Shown here: piece by piece, positions 6,752-15,242 of the stretch
How positions within the stretch are numbered: position 1 is the stretch's first letter
Layout: every line of letters begins with the position of its first letter
NCBI GenBank assembly: GCA_020059605.1
Contig: JAGVBT010000014.1
Span: 1-57,068, forward strand
Reading direction: 5' to 3'
DNA length: 57,068 bases
Source: Deltaproteobacteria bacterium
Lineage (GTDB): Bacteria; Desulfobacterota; BSN033; UBA1163
Program-made: the position numbers and the translations under genes
The notes under the pieces: generated by a model
What the model was told of the DNA's origin: nothing
The model's database searches: none
What the model saw: the letters and a program-made list of their open reading frames with translations, nothing else

Positions 6752-7924
6752 ATGAAAAAAGCGAAACAGATCACAACAACAGAAGAAAAGGTTTCACGCC
6801 GTAACTTTTTGAAAGCGGCAGCGGTGACGGCAGGAGCTGCGGCAACGATGGGCTTTCCGGCGGTCGTGAAAGCACAGGGACCGATTAACATGCGGTGGCA
6901 GTCCACCTGGCCGACCAAGGACATTTTTCACGAATACGCCCTCGACTTCGCCAAAAAGATTAACGACATGACCGGCGGTGATCTTAAAATCGAAGTGTTG
7001 CCCGCGGGCGCCGTGGTGCCGGCCTTTGGCCTGCTGGAGGCGGTATCCAAAGGAACGCTCGACGGCGGTCACGGCGTGTTTGTCTACCACTATGGCAAGC
7101 AGCATGTTCTGTCGCTGTGGGGATCGGGTCCCGGCTACGGCATGGACGCCAACATGATGCTGGCATGGCACAAATACGGCGGCGGCAAGGCGCTATTGGT
7201 GAAGGCTTACGCAGCCATCGGCGCGAACGTGGTTTCGTTCCCCTATGGGCCGATGGCAACGCAGCCGCTCGGCTGGTTTAAGAAGCCGATTACCAAAGCG
7301 GATGACTTCAAGGGAATGAAGTTCCGCACCGTGGGAATTTCCATTGATTTATTCACCGGCATGGGCGCGGCTGTCGTTGCGATGCCCGGCGGAGAGATCG
7401 TGCCTGCATTGGATCGCGGCCTGCTTGACGGGGCGGAGTTTAACAACGCTTCTTCCGACCGCCTGCTTGGATTCCCCGATGTATCGAAGGTCTGCATGCT
7501 CCAGAGCTATCACCAGAACGCCGAGACGTTCGAGGTTCTGTTCAACAAGACCAAGTTCGATGCGCTGCCGGACAAGATGAAAGCCATCATTGAGAACGGC
7601 ATCGAAGCGGCATCTTCGGACATGTGGTGGAAGTCGTGCGACCGTTACTCCATAGACTACATCGAGATGCAGACCAAGGACAAAGTCAAGTTTTACAAGA
7701 CCCCGGACTCGATTCTGCAAAAGCAACTCGAAATCTTTGATGAGGTCGTAAAGAAAAAATCAGCTGAGAGTCCCCTGTTCAAAGAGATCGTCGAATCACA
7801 GATAGCCTTTGCCAGGCGCGCGGTATCCTGGGATATGGATACCAACGTCGGCCGGCGCATGGCGTATAACCATTATTTTGCCCCCAAGAGAGCTCCAGCG
7901 AAAGCTCCTGCGAAGAAAGGCTAA
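6752..7924 (+). CDS. dctP: TRAP transporter solute-binding protein (TakP/DctP-like, Tat signal)
   Basis: A 390-residue periplasmic binding protein of the DctP family, in the branch annotated for 2-oxoacids or mannitol/chloroaromatics (TakP-like). A twin-arginine signal is plain: SRRNFLKAAAVTAGAAATMG, with likely cleavage after VVKAQ near residue 42. The mature part begins MRWQSTWPTKDIFHEYA and includes the family-typical GGEIVPALDRGLLDGAEFNN. The tail is Lys/Ala/Pro-rich (KRAPAKAPAKKG), which is unusual. AAAGGAGG precedes the ATG. With dctQ and dctM it forms a complete TRAP system. The surrounding glcD/glcF and hydroxyacid dehydrogenase genes suggest a 2-hydroxy- or 2-oxoacid such as glycolate, lactate or glyoxylate as ligand. 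Confidence 0.9.
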   Translation: MKKAKQITTTEEKVSRRNFLKAAAVTAGAAATMGFPAVVKAQGPINMRWQSTWPTKDIFHEYALDFAKKINDMTGGDLKIEVLPAGAVVPAFGLLEAVSKGTLDGGHGVFVYHYGKQHVLSLWGSGPGYGMDANMMLAWHKYGGGKALLVKAYAAIGANVVSFPYGPMATQPLGWFKKPITKADDFKGMKFRTVGISIDLFTGMGAAVVAMPGGEIVPALDRGLLDGAEFNNASSDRLLGFPDVSKVCMLQSYHQNAETFEVLFNKTKFDALPDKMKAIIENGIEAASSDMWWKSCDRYSIDYIEMQTKDKVKFYKTPDSILQKQLEIFDEVVKKKSAESPLFKEIVESQIAFARRAVSWDMDTNVGRRMAYNHYFAPKRAPAKAPAKKG

Positions 7925-8007
7925 TCTCTGTGTCACTTTTCCACCAATCCCTTCCCTCTTCTTCTGATGAGAGGGAGGGGATTGAAAGGATTTAGAGGAT
8001 CATCGAC

Positions 8008-8048
8008 CAGCTACCCGGGAACCACTGGATCCAGGTAGCTGAATTTTT
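8008..8048 (+). terminator. Terminator-like hairpin between dctP and dctQ
   Basis: CAGCTACCCGG (8008-8018) pairs with CCAGGTAGCTG (8031-8041), 10 of 11 positions, directly followed by AATTTTTAAA. Partial termination here would leave more dctP than dctQM transcript, a common arrangement for binding-protein transporters. It ends about 14 nt before dctQ, so it may also affect dctQ translation. Confidence 0.55.
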
Positions 8049-8061
8049 AAAGGGACCGAAT

Positions 8062-8688
8062 ATGCAGAAAATACTGCTTACCGTTGACAAGATCAGCACA
8101 TTTACGGGTCAAGCCTTTTCCTGGCTCATTGTTTCGCTCACTTTTCTCATCACCTATGAGGTGTTCTCCCGCTACGCACTCAGAGTCACTCATCCTGATG
8201 CTTTCGATGCCATGCTCATGATGTATGGGACTCTGTTCATGATGGCAGGAGCTTACACGCTGTCGAAGAACGGCCATGTTCGCGGCGATGTCCTTTACCG
8301 CTTCTTCCCCCCTCGGGTTCAGGCCAGCCTCGATTTGACGCTCTACATCCTCTTCTTCCTGCCCGGAGTGGTCGCTTTCTGCTGGGCCGGTTACGAATAT
8401 GCCGGTGAGTCCTGGGCGATCGGGGAGCAATCGAGCATCACCTCCGAAGGCCTGCCGATTTATCCGTTCAAGACGATCATTCCGATCGCCGGGGTATTCA
8501 TACTGATGCAGGGCATCGTCGAAATCATCCGCTGCGTCCAATGTCTGAGGCAAGGCAAGTGGCCTTCGCGCGAGGTGGATGTCGAAGAAGTCGATGTCGA
8601 CGAATTGAAAGAAATGGTGCACGTCAAGGACGAAGACATCGATAAACTCGATGAGTTCGTGACACGCAAGAAGGAGGGCGGCAAGTGA
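8062..8688 (+). CDS. dctQ: TRAP transporter small permease subunit
   Basis: A 208-residue inner-membrane protein of the DctQ family with about four transmembrane segments. The first (FSWLIVSLTFLITYEVFSRY) is the classic DctQ helix, and others lie near residues 50-65, 90-112 and 135-160. It bridges the binding protein and DctM. The C-terminal 40 residues are highly acidic and repetitive (VDVEEVDVDELKE, then DEDIDKLDE), an extension not usual for the family; by topology this would be cytoplasmic. It overlaps dctM by four nt (GTGA), indicating translational coupling. Confidence 0.9.
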   Translation: MQKILLTVDKISTFTGQAFSWLIVSLTFLITYEVFSRYALRVTHPDAFDAMLMMYGTLFMMAGAYTLSKNGHVRGDVLYRFFPPRVQASLDLTLYILFFLPGVVAFCWAGYEYAGESWAIGEQSSITSEGLPIYPFKTIIPIAGVFILMQGIVEIIRCVQCLRQGKWPSREVDVEEVDVDELKEMVHVKDEDIDKLDEFVTRKKEGGK

Positions 8689-10586
8689 AAAAAGAAGCCT
8701 GGTTCGGACTCTCGATCATGGCTGTGGTGGTGATTACGGTATTCATTTTGATGCCCTCTCCCTCGCAGATGACCACCGGCCACCTCGGCTTGCTGATGCT
8801 TGCCATGATCGTTGTGGCGATCATGCTCGGCTTTCCCACCGCATTCACGCTGATGGGTATGGGCACGATGTTCACCTGGTTTGCCTATCATAGCGTAAAC
8901 CCGGAACTTGCGGTGAAACAAACACTCGACCTGATGGTGCAGCGCGCCTACGCAGTCATGAATAACGACGTGCTGGTTGCGGTTCCCCTCTTCGTCTTTA
9001 TGGGCTACCTGGTCCAGCGTGCCAACCTGATCGAAAAGCTGTTCACGAGTTTGCACCTGGTCACCTCGCGAATACCGGGATCATTAGCCGTCGCAACGAT
9101 TGTCACCTGTGCGATTTTTGCTACAGCCACCGGCATTATTGGCGCAGTGGTAACGCTGATGGGCTTGCTCGCGTTTCCGGCCATGCTAAAAGCCGGATAC
9201 GGCATCAAGCTCTCAGCAGGCGCGATCACCGCAGGCGGCACCCTCGGCATCCTGATCCCGCCGTCTGTGCTTCTCATCCTTTACGGCGCCACCGCCGGTG
9301 TCTCGGTGGTGCAGCTCTACGCCGGCGCTTTTTTCCCGGGCATCATGCTGGCCACGCTCTACATCGGATACGTCATCGTTTTGGCGAAACTCAAACCCGA
9401 CGTTGCCCCTCCTCTGTCCGAGGAAGAGCGACGCGTGGATTTGCCGACATTCGCTGAGATCATCTCCAGAGTCAGAAGCAAAAACGTTATGGCAGGCCTG
9501 ATCGGCGCCATCAAGGGAAAGCGCAATGCCGAGGTGCCGATGCGCACCTTGTTCAATCAACTGGTCATCGCACTGTTGCCGATTTTAGCCGTTGGCCTGC
9601 TCATGGGCTCGATCTATATGTCTTTGACGGCGCCCGAAAGCAAGGTGCCCGAGGGTGTCGTCCCAATGGGCATGGCTTTCGAATTGCCGGAAGAGGAAAT
9701 AAAGGCTGAAGATTTCGGGGGGTTGCAAGAGCCGGAAGTTGCCCGTGAAGAAGAACCGCTTCCTTCCGAAACCGTTTCCGAAAGCCAGGAGGAACCTGCC
9801 GAGGGGGAGCCGGTTCCCCCCGGAGGACGAAAGCCTGCCCCTACGGGTTACTGGATCGCCCTTGGCATCAGCGCATTGGGACTTGTGGTTTTTTATACCT
9901 TTTTCACCTTCACCCGGCTCGAGCTCTTCAAAATGCTTCTCTCATCATTCTTCCCGCTGGCGATCCTGATCCTTGGAGTGCTCGGCACCATCATTCTTGG
10001 CCTGGCGACGCCGGGCGAGGCCGCGGCGATGGGATCGTTCGGTGGCTTGGTGCTGGCGGCCGCTTACGGACAAATTAACTTCAGAATGGTAAAGGAATCG
10101 GTCTTCCTCACGGCAAAAACAAGCGCAATGGTTTGCTGGCTCTTCATCGGCTCAAGCATGTTCGCAGCGGCATTCGCCCTGCTCGGCGGGCAGGAACTCA
10201 TCAATGAGTGGGTGAAGTCACTCGACATGACGCCAATACAATTCATGATCCTGGCGCAGATCATCATCTTTCTGTTAGGCTGGCCGCTGGAATGGACCGA
10301 AATCATCGTCATCTTCATGCCGATCTTCATCCCGTTGCTGGCACATTTCCAAATCGATCCACTCTTTTTCGGCCTGCTGGTCGCGCTAAACTTACAAACC
10401 GCATTCCTGTCTCCGCCGGTCGCCATGGCCGCATTTTACCTGAAGGGCGTAGCGCCGCCGCATGTGACGCTCAACCAGATCTTTCTCGGGATGATGCCCT
10501 TCATGGCGATCCAGGTCATTGCCATTGTCATCCTATACGTATTCCCGGCCATCGGGTTGTGGTTGCCGGGTTTGGTCTATAGATAA
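8685..10586 (+). CDS. dctM: TRAP transporter large permease subunit with about 150-residue internal insertion
   Basis: A 633-residue DctM-type permease that carries out Na+- or H+-coupled uptake; ordinary members are about 430 residues. It starts with GTG at 8685 behind AAGGAGGG. The first half is standard (AGGTLGILIPPSVLLILYG near residue 190) and so is the second (LGLATPGEAAAMGSFGG near 440). Between about residues 240 and 410 there is extra sequence: a helix (LVIALLPILAVGLLMGSIYM), a Pro/Glu-rich loop (about 315-385) and a further helix. The first inserted helix with its TAPES motif resembles the normal helix ending in ATPGEA, which suggests a partial internal duplication. Long DctM proteins are known in the mannitol/chloroaromatic TRAP group. 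Confidence 0.9.
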   Translation: MKKEAWFGLSIMAVVVITVFILMPSPSQMTTGHLGLLMLAMIVVAIMLGFPTAFTLMGMGTMFTWFAYHSVNPELAVKQTLDLMVQRAYAVMNNDVLVAVPLFVFMGYLVQRANLIEKLFTSLHLVTSRIPGSLAVATIVTCAIFATATGIIGAVVTLMGLLAFPAMLKAGYGIKLSAGAITAGGTLGILIPPSVLLILYGATAGVSVVQLYAGAFFPGIMLATLYIGYVIVLAKLKPDVAPPLSEEERRVDLPTFAEIISRVRSKNVMAGLIGAIKGKRNAEVPMRTLFNQLVIALLPILAVGLLMGSIYMSLTAPESKVPEGVVPMGMAFELPEEEIKAEDFGGLQEPEVAREEEPLPSETVSESQEEPAEGEPVPPGGRKPAPTGYWIALGISALGLVVFYTFFTFTRLELFKMLLSSFFPLAILILGVLGTIILGLATPGEAAAMGSFGGLVLAAAYGQINFRMVKESVFLTAKTSAMVCWLFIGSSMFAAAFALLGGQELINEWVKSLDMTPIQFMILAQIIIFLLGWPLEWTEIIVIFMPIFIPLLAHFQIDPLFFGLLVALNLQTAFLSPPVAMAAFYLKGVAPPHVTLNQIFLGMMPFMAIQVIAIVILYVFPAIGLWLPGLVYR

Positions 10587-10613
10587 GTTTGCAGTCACAG
10601 AAGTAACTCCCCC

Positions 10614-10670
10614 TTTTCCCCTCTTAGGTTAAGAGGGGAAAATATTCCTCCCCTTAAGGTAAGGGGAGGA
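10614..10670. repeat. Two tandem perfect hairpins after dctM
   Basis: TTTTCCCCTCTTA-ggt-TAAGAGGGGAAAA (10614-10642, 13-bp stem) is followed by TCCTCCCCTTA-agg-TAAGGGGAGGA (10646-10670, 11-bp stem). They sit 27 nt after the dctM stop and 56 nt before the hydroxyacid dehydrogenase. The first ends in AAAA rather than T on the plus strand, so termination is not obvious; they may instead protect or trim the message. Degenerate relatives occur near 44230-44440 and 45050-45110. Confidence 0.75.
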
Positions 10671-10726
10671 TAGAAGGGGTTATGAGTCATCGCCCTGGCG
10701 AGACAAAAATATTTTAGGATAAAGCT

Positions 10727-11692
10727 TTGAAACCCAAAGTTCTTGTAACAAGAGAGGTATTCGAGGATGTCCTTCAATGCCTTTCTCAATATTTTGAGGT
10801 GACGTCGAATCAATCGGATGTGGTCATGGACCCGGAAACCCTGGCCGCGAAGCTTTCCGGAAAGCAGGGTGCCATCATCACGCTTTCCGACAGGATCGAT
10901 GCCGCACTCCTGGCACGCTGCCCGAACCTCAAAGCGGTGTGCAATATCGCCGTGGGTTATAACAACATCGATCTTGCCGCATGCACAAAAGCGGGAGTCA
11001 TGGCAACTAACACTCCCGGTGTGCTGGATGATACGACCGGAGATTTTACCTGGACATTGATTCTTGCGACGGCTCGGAGGTTAACCGAGGCAGAAGCCTA
11101 TCTGCGTGCCGGAAAGTGGGACGGCTGGAAATTGAAACAATTTCTCGGACTCGACGTGCACCATGCGACATTAGGAATTTTTGGCCTGGGCCGGATCGGC
11201 CAGGTGGTGGCGCGGCGGGCGATCGGCTTCGAGATGAGGGTAATCTACCATGATGTCCGGCAAGCCGTACCGGAAGTTGAACAGGCTTGCCGGGCAAGTT
11301 TTGCGACCAAGGAAGAACTGCTTTCGCAAGCCGACATTGTAACGATCCATGTCCCCTACTCTCCTGCCACCCATCACCTCATCGGCAAATCCGAACTGGG
11401 ACGCATGAAACCGACAGCGATTCTGATCAACGCTTCCCGTGGCGGCGTGGTGGACGATGCCGCGCTGATTGAGGCGCTTCGTTCGGGAACCATTGCCGGT
11501 GCGGGTCTCGATGTGTTTGAAAACGAGCCGAAACTCAACCCTCAATTTCTCGAATTAAAAAATGTGGTCATGGCGCCCCACATTGCCAGTTCATCCCTGG
11601 CAACCCGCCATAAAATGGCCATGCTTGCCGCGGAGAACCTGGTAGCGGCTCTCACCACCGGCAAACCGCCCAATCTGCTCAATCCTGTTTGA
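10727..11692 (+). CDS. D-2-hydroxyacid dehydrogenase (glyoxylate/hydroxypyruvate reductase family)
   Basis: A 321-residue NAD(P)-dependent D-isomer-specific 2-hydroxyacid dehydrogenase. The Rossmann motif is GIFGLGRIGQ near residue 150. The catalytic triad is visible as Arg in NASRGGVVDD (about 240), Glu in VFENEP (about 265) and His in VMAPHIASS (about 283). The sequence resembles glyoxylate reductases of the GhrB/GyaR type. The start is TTG at 10727 with AGGA a few bases upstream; no later start keeps the family N-terminus KPKVLVT. Placed between a TRAP transporter and glcD/glcF genes, it probably interconverts glyoxylate and glycolate or hydroxypyruvate and glycerate. Confidence 0.88.
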   Translation: MKPKVLVTREVFEDVLQCLSQYFEVTSNQSDVVMDPETLAAKLSGKQGAIITLSDRIDAALLARCPNLKAVCNIAVGYNNIDLAACTKAGVMATNTPGVLDDTTGDFTWTLILATARRLTEAEAYLRAGKWDGWKLKQFLGLDVHHATLGIFGLGRIGQVVARRAIGFEMRVIYHDVRQAVPEVEQACRASFATKEELLSQADIVTIHVPYSPATHHLIGKSELGRMKPTAILINASRGGVVDDAALIEALRSGTIAGAGLDVFENEPKLNPQFLELKNVVMAPHIASSSLATRHKMAMLAAENLVAALTTGKPPNLLNPV

Positions 11693-11874
11693 AACCCCGT
11701 CGGAGATAAAAGCCGGACGGTGAAGGCAATGAGGCCCGTATCGTCAATAAAAGGTTACGTTTAACGTCCCTTCATTCTTTACACGTAACCGTAACCGATT
11801 ACCGAAACGGGCTTCGTAGCCTTAGCCCTGACCGATTGACCTTAAACCATATGGGCTATGTCGCTTTAATCATC

Positions 11875-11903
11875 TTGACAACGATTTGTCCATCATTTAA
11901 AAA
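11875..11903 (+). promoter_or_regulatory. Promoter with operator-like dyad for the FadR-type regulator operon
   Basis: TTGACA at 11875-11880 is followed after 17 nt by TAAAAA at 11898. A perfect dyad GACAA-cgat-TTGTC (11877-11890) overlaps the -35 and spacer. FadR/GntR regulators bind short dyads of this general shape, so autoregulation is plausible. The rest of 11693-11874 shows only degenerate repeats. Confidence 0.5.
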
Positions 11904-11915
11904 AAGGTAAGACCA

Positions 11916-12644
11916 TTGGAGCATTCTTTAATGTTTAAGTCCATCAAACACGTAAAAGTCTCGGAGGAGGTGGCCGACCAGATCAAGCGTCTCATCGTCG
12001 ACGGTAAGTTAAAGCCCGGCGACAGGCTCCCCCCCGAACGGGATCTCATCAAACAATTCGGGGTCAGCCGCCCCTCTCTCAGGGAAGCGCTTAATTCGCT
12101 GGTCACCATGGGGTTGCTCGAGGTGAGACAGGCGAAGAGGACTTTTGTCAAATCCGTCACCTCAAAGCTCATCGAAGATCCTCTCGCCCTGATGATCAAG
12201 GCGGACACCCAGAAGATTTATGATCTGATCGAAGTGAGAAAGGCGATCGAGACCTGGGCCGCTTACCAGGCTGCACGAAAAGCTTCCAGGGAAGACATCC
12301 AGAAGCTCGACGCCATTATCAGGGAGATGAAAAAAGCTTTTAATGAAGGCAAGTCTTGGGAAAAACAGGACGCCGACTTTCACCTGGGCATTGCCCAGGC
12401 CACCCATAACACGATCCACATGCATATCATGTCCGGGATTTACGATCTACTCAGAGAATCGATGGCCAGAATTTTTGTCGACCGAGAGAAGGTCAAAAAA
12501 TTGACCAATCAGCATCACCAGATCTTCCTTGCGATCAAGAGCCGGTCCCCCGAGAAGGCAAGGGAGAAGACGCTGGAACATTTGAATTACGTGGAATCCG
12601 AGGTCAAAAAATCCGTTGACCGGCAGGGAGGTCCTTTCGGATGA
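11916..12644 (+). CDS. FadR/GntR-family transcriptional regulator (FCD domain)
   Basis: A 242-residue cytoplasmic DNA-binding regulator. The N-terminal winged helix-turn-helix spans about residues 12-75 (EEVADQIKRLIVDGKLKPGD, LPPERDLIKQFGVSRPSLRE). The C-terminal FCD ligand domain (about 90-235) contains the usual metal-site pattern in DADFHLGIAQATHN and later histidines. Regulators of this class sense lactate, glycolate, pyruvate or similar acids (LldR, GlcC, PdhR). The start is TTG at 11916 or ATG at 11931, both with weak upstream purines. It overlaps glcD copy 2 by four nt, so it is in one operon with glcD-glcF, and probably controls it and the TRAP genes. Confidence 0.85.
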   Translation: MEHSLMFKSIKHVKVSEEVADQIKRLIVDGKLKPGDRLPPERDLIKQFGVSRPSLREALNSLVTMGLLEVRQAKRTFVKSVTSKLIEDPLALMIKADTQKIYDLIEVRKAIETWAAYQAARKASREDIQKLDAIIREMKKAFNEGKSWEKQDADFHLGIAQATHNTIHMHIMSGIYDLLRESMARIFVDREKVKKLTNQHHQIFLAIKSRSPEKAREKTLEHLNYVESEVKKSVDRQGGPFG

Positions 12645-14005
12645 TCCAAGAACTGATTGAGATTGTGGGTCGGGAGAATTTCACGGACCAGCTGGAAGAG
12701 TTGGTGCCCTACAGCTACGATGCATCGATGAATGTCCACCGGCCGGATGCGGCGGTCTGGCCGGAATCAACGGAGCAGGTATCGGCCATTGTCAAATTTG
12801 CCAATGAACATCACATCGCTGTTGTCCCCCGGGGTGCGGGAACCAGTCTCAGCGGAGGCGTCGTCCCGATACGGGGGGGAATTATCATCGACCTCTCAAA
12901 GATGAACCGGATCCTTGAGATCAGCATCGAGGACCGTTTTGCAAGGGTCCAGGCCGGCGTGGTCTGCGACGGCCTGAACAGGGAGCTTGGAAAATCCGGA
13001 TTCATCTTTCCCCCGGATCCGGCAAGCAGCTCTGTGGCCACGATCGGGGGCAATGTCGCCACCAATGCGGGCGGCATCAAGGGCGCAAAATATGGAACCA
13101 CCCGGGATTATGTCCTTGGGCTTGAAGTTGTCCTCCCCACCGGAGAGGTGATGCGGACAGGCTCTTACACCATGAAATGCGTCTCGGGCTACGATCTGGC
13201 AAGACTCTTTATCGGAGCGGAAGGAACCCTCGGGGTGATCACAGAAGTGACATTAAAGATCAACCCCGTTCCCCGTCATGCCATGACCGCGGTCGCCACC
13301 TATGCGAGGCTGGAGGATGCGGGAAAGGCCATCTCCCAGACCATGACCAGCGGCATTCTTCCCAGCGTCATGGAAATCATGGACAAGGTGACCCTCAAAT
13401 CGATCAGGGAAAATACCGACATCGATCTGCCTGAGGCGGAGGCCATGATCCTCGCCGAGACGGATGGCTTCACCTGGGAAGAGGTCGAGGCTCAGATGGA
13501 GGTCATACTCGCCATCCTGGGGAAAAATGGTCCTGTGGAGATCAAAACCGCAAGGGATGAAAAAGACCGGCTCAATCTCTGGAGGGCCAGAAAATCAGCC
13601 TATGCCACCCTTGCCCGGGTGAGCAGCAGTTTTACACTGGATGATGTAACCGTGCCCATTTCGCGGATCCCCGAGTTACTGGTCGGTATCCAGGAGATTT
13701 CAAAAAAATACGATATTGTCGTTGCCACCTTTGGCCATGCCGGCGACGGAAACCTCCATCCCCAGATCCTTTTCGATGAATATGATGCCGATCAGGTGGA
13801 AAGGATGAAAAAGGTGGAGGAGGAGATCTTCCGCCTTGCCATCGGGCTCAAGGGCACGCTGAGCGGAGAACATGGAATCGGTCTCTCGAAGGCAGCTTAT
13901 ATGACTTTAGAACATGACCCCGTCGAGATGGCCCTGATGCGACTGATCAAAAAGACACTGGATCCGAATAACATTATGAACCCTGGGAAAAGAGCACTGG
14001 ACTAG
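12641..14005 (+). CDS. glcD: GlcD-type FAD-linked oxidase, copy 2
   Basis: A 454-residue paralogue of the protein at 235-1620 with the same architecture: FAD-binding core (RGAGTSLSGGVVPIRGG near residue 67) and C-terminal FAD-oxidase domain with ATFGHAGDGNLHPQ and SGEHGIGLSKA. It is predicted to oxidise glycolate, D-lactate or another 2-hydroxyacid, passing electrons to the GlcF-type Fe-S protein encoded next. It starts inside the stop of the regulator gene (ATGA overlap). There is a 121-nt gap containing a family C repeat before glcF. Substrate is inferred from neighbours. Confidence 0.92.
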   Translation: MIQELIEIVGRENFTDQLEELVPYSYDASMNVHRPDAAVWPESTEQVSAIVKFANEHHIAVVPRGAGTSLSGGVVPIRGGIIIDLSKMNRILEISIEDRFARVQAGVVCDGLNRELGKSGFIFPPDPASSSVATIGGNVATNAGGIKGAKYGTTRDYVLGLEVVLPTGEVMRTGSYTMKCVSGYDLARLFIGAEGTLGVITEVTLKINPVPRHAMTAVATYARLEDAGKAISQTMTSGILPSVMEIMDKVTLKSIRENTDIDLPEAEAMILAETDGFTWEEVEAQMEVILAILGKNGPVEIKTARDEKDRLNLWRARKSAYATLARVSSSFTLDDVTVPISRIPELLVGIQEISKKYDIVVATFGHAGDGNLHPQILFDEYDADQVERMKKVEEEIFRLAIGLKGTLSGEHGIGLSKAAYMTLEHDPVEMALMRLIKKTLDPNNIMNPGKRALD

Positions 14006-14006
14006 G

Positions 14007-14104
14007 AGGGTTCCAGGATTCGAGGGTTCAAGGAGTCAAGTGAAAAGAAATAATTTTTCTTAACGATTTCCCTTGAATCCTTGACCCCTAGGCTCCTTGA
14101 ACCC
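14007..14104. repeat. Inverted repeat of GGTTCAAGG type (family C)
   Basis: agggttccaggattcgag with gttcaaggagtcaag on the left pairs imperfectly with cttgaatccttgacccc and ggctccttgaaccct on the right. It separates glcD copy 2 from glcF inside one probable operon. Confidence 0.75.
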
Positions 14105-14126
14105 TATCTCTTAGTTAGGAGACCCA

Positions 14127-15242
14127 ATGTCTACCCAACTGCAATTCGATGAGAAGAAACGCAAGGCTATTGCCCAGTGTTCACGGTGCGGGTTTTGCCG
14201 TGCGGTCTGCCCCATCTTCGATTTGACCAAAAGACCCATGACGAATGCACGGGGGAAGATGATCCTCCTCAAGGAGGTGATGGAGGGAAAACTCCCCTTG
14301 ACCGAAGCCATCGCTCAAGCGTTCCTGCGCTGCACCACCTGCATGAACTGCACGACCAATTGCCCTTCCGGAGTGGATCCCCAGGAGATGGTGAAGGCCA
14401 TGCGGAAAGATATGGTGGGAGCGGGTTTTGACAACCTCTTTAAGGCCATGGGTGAAACCGTTGAGAAGACCGGAAACATCTACGGAGAAACAGAACGCCA
14501 GGATTGGGGGCATCAAAAAGGGATAGCCCCGGTCGTCCTCTTCTTAGGATGTGTCGGAACCTACCGGGAAGAGGAGAGCATCGGAGAGACCCTTCAGCTT
14601 CTCGATATTCTGAAAGTTGATTTCACCCTGATCGACGAGGTCTGCTGCAGCGGGGTGCTCGATGATGTGGGCTACACGATGAAGGGAGATCTGGCCCGGC
14701 GCAATATTCAGGAGATCCGGAAAACCGGAGCTAAAACCCTGATCACCACCTGCCCCTACTGCTACCGTGTTTTCAAAGATCATCCCTCTTACAAGGACCT
14801 GGGATTGGAGATCAAACATATCACCCAATTCCTCAAGGATTTCGATTTTGAGGTGAAAACGGATAAGAAAGTCACCTACCACGATCCCTGCGATTTAGGC
14901 CGCCACGCCGGGATCTACGAAGAACCAAGGGAGATCATACGGAAGATTGCGCCCAATTTCGTGGAGCCGAGGCGAACCCGAGAGAACGCCATGTGCTGTG
15001 GTGCAGGAGGCGGGTTCAGGGGGGCTTTTGCAAAGGAATCCGTGAAGATTGCAAGAAATCGCCTAAGCCAGATCATCGATGAGACCGGAGCCGAAATATT
15101 ATTGACCGAATGCCCTTCCTGCCTCCACAACTTCAAGAACGCCAAAAGGCAGAAACAGAAGATCGAAATCTACAACCTCACCGAATTCCTCGCCCGCCTT
15201 TACCGGGAAAGGGAACGACCCTCCACCAAAGAAGCAGCTTGA
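14127..15242 (+). CDS. glcF: GlcF-like iron-sulfur protein (two 4Fe-4S motifs plus CCG domains)
   Basis: A 371-residue electron-transfer subunit. The N-terminal ferredoxin part has C18-x2-C-x2-C-x3-C-P and a second motif CTTCMNCTTNC near residues 69-79. The C-terminal part has two CCG-type modules: CCSGVLDD with CPYCYRVF, then CCGAGGG with CPSCLHNF. This layout is that of GlcF, HdrD-like and LutA-like partners of GlcD oxidases. It would take electrons from GlcD copy 2 and hand them to the quinone pool or another carrier. There is no predicted membrane helix, so it is probably peripheral or cytoplasmic. GTTAGGAGA precedes the ATG. Confidence 0.9.
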   Translation: MSTQLQFDEKKRKAIAQCSRCGFCRAVCPIFDLTKRPMTNARGKMILLKEVMEGKLPLTEAIAQAFLRCTTCMNCTTNCPSGVDPQEMVKAMRKDMVGAGFDNLFKAMGETVEKTGNIYGETERQDWGHQKGIAPVVLFLGCVGTYREEESIGETLQLLDILKVDFTLIDEVCCSGVLDDVGYTMKGDLARRNIQEIRKTGAKTLITTCPYCYRVFKDHPSYKDLGLEIKHITQFLKDFDFEVKTDKKVTYHDPCDLGRHAGIYEEPREIIRKIAPNFVEPRRTRENAMCCGAGGGFRGAFAKESVKIARNRLSQIIDETGAEILLTECPSCLHNFKNAKRQKQKIEIYNLTEFLARLYRERERPSTKEAA

